Assembly (NCBI GenBank): GCA_038224615.1
Contig: JBBRFH010000141.1
Coordinates: 1 to 9,036 of the forward strand
Direction of reading: 5' to 3'
DNA from: JBBRFH01 sp038224615
GTDB lineage: Bacteria; Planctomycetota; Phycisphaerae; Tepidisphaerales; Tepidisphaeraceae
DNA: 9,036 nucleotides
Numbering within the stretch: the stretch's first letter is position 1; each line of letters starts with the position of its first letter. Position numbers and translations under genes: made by a program. Positions 1-7,160 of the stretch are shown one piece after another. Under the pieces are notes generated by a model, which saw only the letters and a program-made list of their open reading frames with translations, had not been told where the DNA came from and ran no database searches.

Positions 1-1084
1 CCACCAGGCCGTTCATCACCTCGATCGCCCGCAGCGCCTTGGGCAAATTCACGGGTCGGCCGATTTCGATGGCGCTGGCAATGGTGTGGGCGTGGTAGCC
101 GCCTTCGTTGAGCTGGCCGTAGAACTCGTCGACGGTCTTCTTGTCGTAGTTGCCGCCGTTCCACTTCACCTTGTGGTCGTTGACAACTTGATACAGCGTG
201 TTGGCACCCTGGGCGTTGACGATGACCAGCCGCGGGATCTTGTTGATCAGCCCGAGCGCCTTCATCTCCATGAACGCCTTGCCGAACGCCGAGCAGTTAC
301 CGAGGTTGCCGCCGGGGACGAGAATCCAGTCGGGCGCGTTCCAGCCGCGCGCCTCGAGAATGCGATACATGATCGACTTCTGTCCCTCGAGCCGGAACGG
401 GTTGACGCTGTTCATCAGGTAGATGCCGACCTTCGGCACCTGCGTGGCGATCTGCCGGACGCGGTGCAGGCAGGCATCGAAATCGCCTTTGATCTGCAGC
501 GTGAGCGCGCCGTAATCGAGCGCCTGCGACAGCTTGCCGAAGGAGATCTTGCCCGAGCCGATGAAGACGACGCCTTGCATGTCCGACAGCGAGGCGAACA
601 TCGCCAAACTCGCCGACGTATTGCCGGTCGATGCGCAGGCGACCTTTTTCGCGCCCACCATCTTGGCGTGGGTGAACGCCGCCGTCATGCCGTTGTCTTT
701 GAACGAGCCGGAGGGGTTCAGTCCTTCGTACTGAAGTTGCACCTTGCCCGGCTTCATCCCGATGTGCCTGGCGAGCAGGTCGGCGGTCTGCAGTTGCGTG
801 CGGCCTTCGCCGATGGTGACGACGTCGCTCTCGTGGTTGAAGAACGGCAGCATCTCGCGGAACCGCCAGATGCCCGAGAAATCCAGCCGCCCTTCGGTCT
901 CGGTGCCCTTCGTCGCCCAGCGGTGCTCGAAGTAGGTCATCGACTTGGGAACGGGCAGCCGATTCCAGTCGTACTCGATGTCGAGCAGCGCGCCGCATTT
1001 CGGGCAGGCAACGTGAATCTCGTCGACACCATAGGTGCCGCCGCAAGCGGGGTTGATGCAGTGCTGATGGGCGCGGTCACTCAT
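1..1084 (-). CDS. thrC: Threonine synthase (3' end beyond the window)
   Basis: This is a PLP-dependent enzyme that converts O-phosphohomoserine to threonine and phosphate, the last step of threonine synthesis in the cytoplasm. The visible 361 residues open with a zinc-ribbon-like segment (C9, C14, C27, C30). The PLP lysine K129 sits in PSGSFKDNG (124-132), STGNTSAS is at 152-159, and the glycine loop PGGNLGN (257-263) would hold the PLP phosphate. The frame runs off the left edge after GTG (V361), so the C-terminus is not seen. The ATG at 1084 is chosen because the zinc ribbon starts just after it. No Shine-Dalgarno precedes it, but a -35/-10 pair does. The related PLP fold-type II enzymes threonine dehydratase and cysteine synthase are less likely, given the zinc ribbon and the SFKD context. 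It lies downstream of the rhomboid gene on the same strand but appears to have its own promoter. Confidence 0.95.
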   Translation of the reverse strand, partial: MSDRAHQHCINPACGGTYGVDEIHVACPKCGALLDIEYDWNRLPVPKSMTYFEHRWATKGTETEGRLDFSGIWRFREMLPFFNHESDVVTIGEGRTQLQTADLLARHIGMKPGKVQLQYEGLNPSGSFKDNGMTAAFTHAKMVGAKKVACASTGNTSASLAMFASLSDMQGVVFIGSGKISFGKLSQALDYGALTLQIKGDFDACLHRVRQIATQVPKVGIYLMNSVNPFRLEGQKSIMYRILEARGWNAPDWILVPGGNLGNCSAFGKAFMEMKALGLINKIPRLVIVNAQGANTLYQVVNDHKVKWNGGNYDKKTVDEFYGQLNEGGYHAHTIASAIEIGRPVNLPKALRAIEVMNGLV

Positions 1085-1094
1085 GAGTCGTCTG

Positions 1095-1122
1095 ATTATC
1101 TGCGCGATGCGTCGAAAGCCAA
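1095..1122 (-). promoter_or_regulatory. Likely sigma70-type promoter of threonine synthase
   Basis: On the minus strand, a -35 box TTGGCT (1122-1117), a 16-base spacer and a -10 box GATAAT (1100-1095, five of six consensus bases) lie directly before thrC. Only 10 bases separate the -10 box from the ATG. Transcription would then begin within a few bases of the start codon, giving a leaderless or nearly leaderless mRNA. This fits the missing Shine-Dalgarno. It is a sequence match only. Confidence 0.5.
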
Positions 1123-1129
1123 ATTCGGG

Positions 1130-1235
1130 GAAATCCGAAGCCCGAATGACGAATGACGATTGCGGAATGACGATTGCGGAATCTGCCATCGCATTCGTCA
1201 TTCGGTATTCGTCATTTCCTACTGATTCGGATTTC
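1130..1235. repeat. Fold-back repeat element made of GAATGAC-type heptamers
   Basis: The left half holds tandem heptamers GAATGAC, GAATGAC, GATTGCG, GAATGAC, GATTGCG (1144-1178). The right half holds the inverted forms, including GTCATTC at 1197-1203 and GTCATTT at 1211-1217. The arms 1152-1178 and 1190-1216 pair over 27 positions with four mismatches, one of them a G-T wobble, around an 11-base loop. A second, outer pair is perfect: GAAATCCGAA (1130-1139) and TTCGGATTTC (1226-1235). A further GTCATTC lies at 1243-1249. The element fills the gap between the rhomboid stop and the thrC promoter. It could be a non-coding palindromic repeat family (REP- or MITE-like) and could act as a 3' hairpin for the rhomboid mRNA. 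No protein-coding role is apparent. Confidence 0.85.
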
Positions 1236-1260
1236 TGGTTTCGTCATTCGGATCTGCCCA

Positions 1261-2127
1261 CTACCAGCTCGAACGAACCTTCTTCTCCCGCTCGGCATCG
1301 CGACGGCGTTGATTTTGGCTGGCGCGATCGAGGGCTTTCTTCTCGCCGGACGTCAGGCTGTGCATGCCCTTCTCGGCGACCTTGGCGAGGATGCGGTCGA
1401 CTTCCTGTTGCTCGTGCAGTTCGGCGTTGCGTTCGCGCTGGACGCTGCGGCGACGCAGGTCTTCCATCTTGCGGCGGAGCACCGGCCCGCCGATCAACGG
1501 GGCAAGGAATCCGAAGCCAAGCCCGCCCAAATGCGCCGCGCTGGAGAGATCGCCGTATGCCATGGCGCCGAGCGCGAAAATCACACCCAGGATCAGCACC
1601 GCAGCGCGAATCGGAACGAGGAAGAACAGCAATACGAGTTGGCGGTCCGGGAAGAACAACGCCACCGCGCCCATGATGGCAAAGATCGAACCGCTGGCGC
1701 CGATGAGGCTGGCTTTCGGCTGGAAGACCATCGCCAGCGCCCAGAACACCAGCCCAGCCACTACGCCACCGATCGTGTAGAAGCCGAGGGCTTTGCGCCA
1801 ACCCCAGAACTGCTCCATCGTCGGCACGAAGAAGTAGACGACCAGCATGTTAAACAGCAGGTGCAGCGGCCCGCCGTGCAGGTATTGGTAGGTCACGAAC
1901 CGCCACGGCTGAATCCAGCCGAGTTGTCCGACGAAGGTGAGGGCAAGCCAATCGTTGATCGGTCCCCCGCCACCCATTCCACTGCCAGTGACGATCTGCA
2001 CGACGTAGATCGCGCCGCAGACAATCATCAACCACATCGCCAACGGCGTGATGGCGGGCATGGAGAACCGGATCGGCGGAATGCCGCCGTTGTCGTCGCG
2101 GTTGTACGGGCGATCCTGCCAACCCAT
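1261..2127 (-). CDS. Rhomboid-family intramembrane serine protease
   Basis: This 288-residue multi-pass membrane protein should cleave transmembrane segments of other proteins within the bilayer. The catalytic serine S145 is in GASGS (143-147) and the partner H199 is in AAHLGG (198-202). The HxxxN motif that stabilises the oxyanion is H89-N93, after H84. Thus all the residues used by E. coli GlpG (H150, N154, S201, H254) have counterparts and the enzyme should be active. Hydrophobic helices lie between about 25 and 215. A charged cytoplasmic tail (218-288) contains RILAKVAEKGMHSLTSGEK (245-263), a short helical motif I recall at the C-terminus of some bacterial rhomboids. The start ATG overlaps the Nudix stop (TAATG), so the pair is probably translationally coupled. 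The substrate cannot be told from sequence. Confidence 0.95.
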   Translation of the reverse strand: MGWQDRPYNRDDNGGIPPIRFSMPAITPLAMWLMIVCGAIYVVQIVTGSGMGGGGPINDWLALTFVGQLGWIQPWRFVTYQYLHGGPLHLLFNMLVVYFFVPTMEQFWGWRKALGFYTIGGVVAGLVFWALAMVFQPKASLIGASGSIFAIMGAVALFFPDRQLVLLFFLVPIRAAVLILGVIFALGAMAYGDLSSAAHLGGLGFGFLAPLIGGPVLRRKMEDLRRRSVQRERNAELHEQQEVDRILAKVAEKGMHSLTSGEKKALDRASQNQRRRDAEREKKVRSSW

Positions 2128-2681
2128 TACTTATGCCCCCCGGTGCCGCCCTGCCGTTCAAACTTGTCGTACAGCAGCAGCGTCGCGATGGTCTTGCTGT
2201 CGACGATCAGCCCGTGGCGGATCGCGTCGAGCGCTTCGTCCCAGGTCATCGGCGACAGTTCGATCTCCTCGCCTTCGTCTTTTTCGCCTTCTTGCGGCAC
2301 CAAGTCGGTGGCGACGAAGGTGTGCATCTTCTCGGTGAGGATGCCCGGCGACGCGTAGAAACTGGCCAGCGGCTTGAGCTTCCGGGCCAGGTATCCGGTT
2401 TCTTCGATCAGCTCGCGGCCGGCGCAGTTCATCGGGGCCTCGCCGGGCTCGAGCGTGCCGGCGGGAAGTTCCAGCAGATACTCGCCGACGGTGTAACGCA
2501 GATTGCGGATCAGCATGACCCGCCCGTCGGGAAGGATCGGCAGGATCACCACCGCGCCCGGGTGTACGCAAATCTCGCGGATGTGCCGCGCGCCGTCGTC
2601 GGACTTCAGATGGTGCAGCTCCAGACGGATTTTCTTGCCCGCGTACAGCACCTGCTTCTCGACGACTTCGTAGTTCATCAT
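2127..2681 (-). CDS. Nudix hydrolase, probable ADP-ribose pyrophosphatase
   Basis: This 184-residue protein is predicted to hydrolyse ADP-ribose, or a related nucleoside diphosphate sugar, to AMP and a sugar phosphate. A complete Nudix box, G-x5-E-x7-RE-U-x-EE-x-G-U, spans residues 75-97, with the metal-binding glutamates E90, E93 and E94. P112 lies 15 residues after the box, within SPG, a mark of the ADP-ribose pyrophosphatase subfamily. LRYTVGEYLLELPAG (61-75) also fits that group. Two adjacent ATG codons (2681 and 2678) are possible starts. I chose 2681 because an extended -10 box lies 9 bases upstream. The frame continues upstream to an ATG at 2813, but that extension has low-complexity composition and contains the promoter. 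Other Nudix substrates cannot be excluded. Confidence 0.92.
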   Translation of the reverse strand: MMNYEVVEKQVLYAGKKIRLELHHLKSDDGARHIREICVHPGAVVILPILPDGRVMLIRNLRYTVGEYLLELPAGTLEPGEAPMNCAGRELIEETGYLARKLKPLASFYASPGILTEKMHTFVATDLVPQEGEKDEGEEIELSPMTWDEALDAIRHGLIVDSKTIATLLLYDKFERQGGTGGHK

Positions 2682-2690
2682 GGACGGGCA

Positions 2691-2699
2691 AGTATAGCA
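2691..2699 (-). promoter_or_regulatory. Extended -10 promoter element for the Nudix-rhomboid operon
   Basis: On the minus strand TGCTATACT (2699-2691) matches an extended -10 element (TGnTATAAT, five of six in the hexamer). There is no convincing -35 box, which extended -10 promoters can do without. The hexamer ends 9 bases before the ATG at 2681, so the transcript would start at or next to the start codon. This arrangement mirrors the one before thrC. Confidence 0.45.
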
Positions 2700-2839
2700 C
2701 CGCCCGTGCGGGGGACGCGAACGGGCCTTCGCTGCGCCTATCCTGTATTGCCCGGGATCGGTCGTGCGGTAGCGCGCGTGCGCTAAAAGACTGTCATGAC
2801 GGTGCGCCGACATTGCTTTCGCCGCGCCAATCCGTCATT

Positions 2840-2845
2840 AAGGAA
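2840..2845 (+). promoter_or_regulatory. Ribosome binding site of the antiporter gene
   Basis: AAGGAA lies 5 bases before the ATG at 2851 and matches the Shine-Dalgarno core AAGGA. It is one of only two clear Shine-Dalgarno sites in the window and fixes the antiporter start. Confidence 0.7.
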
Positions 2846-2850
2846 GCTGA

Positions 2851-4947
2851 ATGAAAGATCCGCACGTCCTGGCCACCCTGCTGGTGCAGATCGCCGCCAT
2901 CCTGGCGCTCAGTCGCGGGATGGGTCTGCTGTTTGCGCGCTTGCGCCAGCCGCAGGTGATCGGTGAGATGCTGGCCGGCATAATGCTCGGGCCGAGCCTG
3001 CTGGGTTGGGTGTGGCCGGATGCGTTCGGGGCGCTGTTCCCGATTGGGTCGATCAACGGACAGTCGCGGCCGTCGACCGAATACCTGTTCATCGTCGCGC
3101 AAGTGGGGGTGGTGCTGTTCCTGTTCCTGGTGGGATTGGAATTCGACCCCTCGATGGTCCGCCGGCGCGGGCGGGCCGCGGTGACAGTGTCGGCGGCGAG
3201 TATCGTCCTCCCCTTCGCCGCGGGGTTCGGACTCACCTACGCGATCGCCCCCGTCTTTGACGCCGTGCAACAGGCCAACCTCTTCGCGTCGGCGCTGTTC
3301 ATGGGGGCGGCGGTCAGCGTGACGGCGTTTCCCGTGCTGGCGCGCATCCTCGCCGAGCGCAACCTGCAGCGCACGCCGGTCGGCATGCTGGCGATCACCG
3401 CAGCGGCGATCAATGACGTCGTCGCCTGGGTGATGCTCGCGGTCGTGGTCGCCGTCGCGCACGGAAGCGGTTCCAGCGGGTTCGTCCCGGTTCGGGCGCT
3501 GGTACTGATCGGCGTTTACCTGGTGGTGATGCTCCTGGTCGTCCGACCCTTGCTGGAGCGCCTGCAAAAGCTCTACGACGCCCAGGGACGACTCTCTCAC
3601 AGCGTGGTCGCGGTCATCTTTCTCTGCATGCTGGGCAGCGCTTTTGCGACCGAGGTGCTGGGCATCCACGCGCTGTTCGGTGCCTTCGTCGCCGGTTTCG
3701 TGATGCCCAAAGGCACCCGGTTCGTACGCGCAGTCACCGAGCGCATGGAGGATCTGACGATCGTCTTCCTGTTGCCGATCTTCTTCGCCTACGCGGGGCT
3801 GCAGACCGATTTGCGGGGCATTCTGTCCCCCCAATACGCGCTGGTGACGTTGCTGATCATCGTCGTCGCCTGCGCCGGCAAAGTGCTTGGCACCGGCGGC
3901 GCTGCGATGCTCTGCGGGCAGAAGTGGCGCGAGGCGCTCACCCTGGGCGCACTGATGAACACGCGCGGGCTGATGGAGTTGATCATCCTCACCGTCGGGT
4001 TGCAGTTGGGCGTGATCAACGACCGCGTCTACGGAATGATGGTGGTGATGGCGCTGGTGACGACCGCGATGACCGCCCCGCTGCTGCACCTGCTGCAGCG
4101 CGGCGGCGTGCCCGATGCGGCAAGGCCGGCAACCGACGATCGCGTCTTCTCGGTCCTGATCCCCGTCGCACGCCCGGAGTCCGGGGGTCCGCTGCTCGGT
4201 CTGGCCGCATGGATCACCGGCGGCGAAGCGAAACGACGCGTAGTCGCGCTCACCCTGGACCGCATGAGCGGCGCCGATCTCTACGGCGGCGTCAGCGGCC
4301 CGATCGAGCACCTGCGCCCCGCCGAGGCGCTTGAACCCCTGCTGCTGCAGGCCCGGGAGCGGAATCTGTCAGTCGAGCCGATGAGCTATTTCAGCCGCGA
4401 CGTGCCGTCGGACATTGCGCGCGTCGCCCGTGTCGTCAACAGCGATCTGGTGCTGATCGGGCATCACCAGCCCGTCTTCGGCCGCGCCCTGCTAGGAGGC
4501 ATCGTACACCGTGTCCTGACGACCGCCGATTGCGATGTCGCGGTCTACGTCGAGCGCGGCATGCAGAAGCCGACGCGCATCCTCGTGCCGTTCATGAACT
4601 CGTCCCACGACCGCCTCGCGTTGGACATCGCCGGCAAGATCGCCAAGAGCACGGGCGCGTCGATCTCGATCATCCACGTCTCGCAACAGCCCGCCGACGT
4701 GACGCACCCGGTCGTCGAGCGCGCCTTCAAAGATCCGACCCAGAAACAGGCGGTCACCATCAAGATCGTCCCCGGCGATTCCCCCGCCGAGGCGATTCTC
4801 GCGGAGATCTCCGACCACGACCTCGTCGTCATCGGCGTCGCCGAAGAATGGGGCCTCGAGTCCTCGCTGCTGGGCATGCGCCCCGAGCGCATCGCCCAGG
4901 AATGCCCCGCCAGCATGCTGATTGTCCGCAAATACCTGCCGACGTAG
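2851..4947 (+). CDS. CPA2-family cation:proton antiporter with C-terminal tandem USP domains
   Basis: This 698-residue inner-membrane protein should exchange Na+ or K+ for protons. Residues about 1-415 form a Na+/H+ exchanger membrane domain with roughly a dozen hydrophobic helices. Family signs include LFLVGLEFDPSM (91-102) and the ion-binding helix AAINDVVAW (185-193). The acidic pair common in electrogenic exchangers is here N188-D189, as in plant CHX17-type proteins, which points to electroneutral exchange. The cytoplasmic part carries two universal-stress-protein-like modules. The first is at about 431-568 (VFSVLIPVA, then SDLVLIGHH at 531-539). The second is at about 573-695 (TRILVPF, then HDLVVIGVAEEWG at 656-668, ending in SMLIVRK). 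Such modules may sense nucleotides or energy state, but that role is inferred. The gene has a clear Shine-Dalgarno and stands alone on its strand. Confidence 0.95.
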   Translation: MKDPHVLATLLVQIAAILALSRGMGLLFARLRQPQVIGEMLAGIMLGPSLLGWVWPDAFGALFPIGSINGQSRPSTEYLFIVAQVGVVLFLFLVGLEFDPSMVRRRGRAAVTVSAASIVLPFAAGFGLTYAIAPVFDAVQQANLFASALFMGAAVSVTAFPVLARILAERNLQRTPVGMLAITAAAINDVVAWVMLAVVVAVAHGSGSSGFVPVRALVLIGVYLVVMLLVVRPLLERLQKLYDAQGRLSHSVVAVIFLCMLGSAFATEVLGIHALFGAFVAGFVMPKGTRFVRAVTERMEDLTIVFLLPIFFAYAGLQTDLRGILSPQYALVTLLIIVVACAGKVLGTGGAAMLCGQKWREALTLGALMNTRGLMELIILTVGLQLGVINDRVYGMMVVMALVTTAMTAPLLHLLQRGGVPDAARPATDDRVFSVLIPVARPESGGPLLGLAAWITGGEAKRRVVALTLDRMSGADLYGGVSGPIEHLRPAEALEPLLLQARERNLSVEPMSYFSRDVPSDIARVARVVNSDLVLIGHHQPVFGRALLGGIVHRVLTTADCDVAVYVERGMQKPTRILVPFMNSSHDRLALDIAGKIAKSTGASISIIHVSQQPADVTHPVVERAFKDPTQKQAVTIKIVPGDSPAEAILAEISDHDLVVIGVAEEWGLESSLLGMRPERIAQECPASMLIVRKYLPT

Positions 4948-4962
4948 GGAGGGAGGGACTTC

Positions 4963-5002
4963 CAATTTGCAATTTGCAAATTGCAAATTGCAAATTGCAA
5001 AT
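4963..5002. repeat. Palindromic heptamer array AATTTGC / AAATTGC
   Basis: Two AATTTGC units (4964-4977) are followed by three AAATTGC units (4978-4998) and a partial fourth (AAAT, 4999-5002). Because the two units are reverse complements in a shifted register, 4963-4990 is a perfect 28-base palindrome. It lies 15 bases after the antiporter stop and about 90 bases after the end of the permease gene, that is, between convergent genes. The composition is strikingly AT-rich against its GC-rich surroundings. It could fold into a hairpin in transcripts from either side. It lacks the GC stem and T-run of a classical terminator. Confidence 0.9.
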
Positions 5003-5094
5003 GGCGGCGGGTGCGTGCTTCAACTTCCAAAAAATTGGACGCAACCGCACCCCGATACGCGCATCTGGAAACCGACCCGCACGCGGGGTTTGGA

Positions 5095-7131
5095 TCACCC
5101 CTTGACGGCCCCTTCGGTCAGGCCGCGAGTGAACAGGCGCATGGTGGCGATGAACAGGACGATCACGGGCAGACTCGCCAGCGCGTAGCCGGCCATCAGC
5201 GGGCCCCAGAGCTTGATGTATTCGCCGTTCATGCGGAGCAACTGCACCATCACGGGCAGGCGAGACTGGTCGCGCATCACGATCAGCGGCAGGACGAAAT
5301 CATTCCACTGGCTGATCGCGAACTGCACGCCGACGACACCCAGAATCGGCCCGGAGAGCGGGGCAACGATGCCGAACAATTGCCGGAAGTGGCTGGCACC
5401 GTCGATCTCGGCGGCTTCAAACAGGTCTTGCGGCAGGTCGCTGATGAACGAGCGCAGGTAAAACACGCCGATGATCTGCCCGCTGGACGCACCGACCAGA
5501 ATCAGCGCCGTCAGCGTGTTCAGCAGGTTCATGCTTTTGAGCAGATTGAACAGCGGCACGAGATTGGCGATCGTCGGCATCATCATGAGGATCAGGATGG
5601 CGTTCCACAGCAACGCCGATCCCGGCACGCGCAGCCGCGCAAAGAAGTACGCCGCCATCAGCGCAAGGACGAGCGTCAGCGCGGTGGCCGAGATCGTGAT
5701 GAACACTGAGTTCGCCAGCGACGGGGCGATTTGAGTCCAGGCATAGCTCCAGTTGATCCAGTGCGTGGGATAGGTCAGGGTGGCGGGCGCAGTGTAAAAC
5801 TGGTTGTTGTCCTTCAGTGAGACGATCAGCATCAGATACAGCGGCACATAGGCGAACGCGAGCACAAAGAGGATGAATCCGTGCTTCATCGCCCGGAGCA
5901 GCCCGGCCGACACCCTCTGCCAGCGCCGATGCGCTTCGGTAGCCCGGCGGGCTTCGATCCGTACGCGGCGCTTGCGGTAGCGTTCGACCTGTTGCGCGAG
6001 CCGTTCGGGGGAATCGTTAACCGGCCAGAGGGAGCGGACGGCACCGATCAGGTCGCCGTAGGGGAACACCGCAAGCACCACCAGCGCCGCCAGGGTGATC
6101 GAGTCGAGGAACTCGTAGATCGCGAACGCCACCAGCAGTGCGATGATCCGCAACGCGTATTTTCGAACGATCGACAGCGACGACCAGTCGGCGAACGCGT
6201 CGAGCGATTTTTTCAGGCTCATCACGATCACCGTCAGCACAATGCCGACCGCACAGGCGGCGCCCATTTTCTGGTCGATGAACGCGCTGCGAAGCATGAA
6301 CAGCGCCGGCACGGTCACCACGCCGCCCGGCCCGCCGTTGAGGCCCGCCAGCGCGAGGATCATGCCCGCGTCCTTGATCGTTTCGATGATGACAAAAACC
6401 AGCAGCAGGTTGATTGAGCCCGCCATCAGCGGCAACTCGATTTTGGTGAAGCGCGAGAACCAGGAAACGCCGTCGACGTCGCCGGCTTCGTTGAGTTCTT
6501 TCGGGATCGACTGCAGCTTCGCCAGGTGGGTAAGGACAGCGATTGAGCCGACCCACGGAAACCCCCAAACGATACACGCGGTCAACAAGAGCCGGCCGTC
6601 ACCCAGCCACGCGGGTGTGTGGCCTTGGACGAAAATCCCGCCCCAACTGAACATCTGATCCGCCCACACCAGCACGTTAAACAGGCCGGTGGAAAACAGG
6701 AATCGGTTGAGATAGCCGAAGTTGGCTTCGAAGAAAAACGACCGCCAGATCAGCACGACAACCAGCCCGGGAATGACCATCGGCGCGACGAACAGCACAC
6801 GGTAGAGGAACTGCGATCGCGTCGATCGCACTCGATGGATGCAGACCGCCACCGCGACTGCCGGGACCATTTTCGCCACGTTCCAGATGCCCAGGATCAG
6901 CGCCACGCGGAATGACCGCCAGAAATCCTGATCTTTCAGCAGATCGCGGTAGTTTCCCAGACCGACGAACTCCGAGATATCCGCCCCATTCCATCGATAG
7001 AACGAATGGGCGACGCCGCTGGCAGTGGGATAGTACTGAAACAGCAGGATCAGCGTGATGGCCGGCAAAATGAACCCGTAGATCGGCCAGTGGTACTTCA
7101 GATGCGCGAGTGGGATCGGTTTAGGCGTCAT
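5095..7131 (-). CDS. Fused two-subunit ABC sugar transporter permease (CUT1 type)
   Basis: This single 678-residue chain appears to supply both membrane subunits of a carbohydrate importer. The first half (about 1-310) is MalF/UgpA-like, with six likely helices and an EAA loop, EAGDVDGVSWF (215-225), where the ATPase docks. The second half (about 416-678) is MalG/UgpE-like, with an EAA loop, EAAEIDGAS (572-580), and the end RGLTEGAVKG typical of UgpE. Between them lie two extra hydrophobic helices (about 325-341 and 343-365) and an arginine-rich cytoplasmic segment (376-406). Two added helices keep both halves with the same topology. The usual arrangement is two genes of about 300 codons each; I see no stop or frame change here. 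It lies 63 bases after the binding-protein gene. The ATG at 7131 has no clear Shine-Dalgarno. The substrate is unknown. Confidence 0.93.
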   Translation of the reverse strand: MTPKPIPLAHLKYHWPIYGFILPAITLILLFQYYPTASGVAHSFYRWNGADISEFVGLGNYRDLLKDQDFWRSFRVALILGIWNVAKMVPAVAVAVCIHRVRSTRSQFLYRVLFVAPMVIPGLVVVLIWRSFFFEANFGYLNRFLFSTGLFNVLVWADQMFSWGGIFVQGHTPAWLGDGRLLLTACIVWGFPWVGSIAVLTHLAKLQSIPKELNEAGDVDGVSWFSRFTKIELPLMAGSINLLLVFVIIETIKDAGMILALAGLNGGPGGVVTVPALFMLRSAFIDQKMGAACAVGIVLTVIVMSLKKSLDAFADWSSLSIVRKYALRIIALLVAFAIYEFLDSITLAALVVLAVFPYGDLIGAVRSLWPVNDSPERLAQQVERYRKRRVRIEARRATEAHRRWQRVSAGLLRAMKHGFILFVLAFAYVPLYLMLIVSLKDNNQFYTAPATLTYPTHWINWSYAWTQIAPSLANSVFITISATALTLVLALMAAYFFARLRVPGSALLWNAILILMMMPTIANLVPLFNLLKSMNLLNTLTALILVGASSGQIIGVFYLRSFISDLPQDLFEAAEIDGASHFRQLFGIVAPLSGPILGVVGVQFAISQWNDFVLPLIVMRDQSRLPVMVQLLRMNGEYIKLWGPLMAGYALASLPVIVLFIATMRLFTRGLTEGAVKG

Positions 7132-7160
7132 GGGAGTGATTTAGGGTTCAGCCGGCGACC

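Larger units (their letters stand above)
2682..2850. other. Divergent intergenic region between Nudix and antiporter genes
   Basis: These 169 bases separate two divergent genes. The Nudix-side extended -10 element is at 2691-2699 and the antiporter ribosome binding site is at its right end. I found no convincing -35/-10 pair for the antiporter. The best candidate, TTGCTT at 2813-2818 with CATTAA at 2836-2841, matches poorly in its -10 box. An 8-base palindrome, GTCATGAC, lies at 2793-2800 and is too short to call an operator. Confidence 0.4.

Noticed and set aside
86..1156. 356-codon plus-strand frame opposite threonine synthase
   Set aside because: The minus strand gives a full zinc ribbon, PLP lysine and phosphate loop, so this is an antisense shadow. 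Its end also runs into the GAATGAC repeats.
1130..1235. CRISPR array or attenuator leader for thrC
   Set aside because: The units are 7 bases with no spacers, which excludes CRISPR. No leader peptide rich in Thr or Ile codons precedes thrC, and the predicted promoter lies between the hairpin and the gene.
1174..2358. 394-codon plus-strand frame across the rhomboid and Nudix genes
   Set aside because: It crosses two well-supported genes on the other strand, and its N-terminus is a translation of the heptamer repeat.
2682..2813. N-terminal extension of the Nudix protein to the ATG at 2813
   Set aside because: The extra 44 residues resemble no Nudix N-terminus, and an extended -10 box lies inside them directly before the ATG pair at 2681/2678.
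2794..4311. Long 505-codon frame on the minus strand opposite the antiporter gene
   Set aside because: Its translation is full of His, Asp, Gln and Arg with no domain, as expected from the antisense of a GC-rich membrane protein gene. The plus-strand frame has clear antiporter and USP motifs.
5074..5091. Possible terminator hairpin just after the permease stop
   Set aside because: Only a 4-base CCCG/CGGG stem with a reasonable loop can form, and the following T-run is three bases at most. This is too weak to call in GC-rich DNA.
5095..7131. Two permease genes joined by a sequencing error
   Set aside because: The linker contains two well-formed hydrophobic helices and a charged segment in frame, with no leftover start region for the second half. 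A single base error joining two genes would more likely leave a short overlap than about 100 ordered extra residues.
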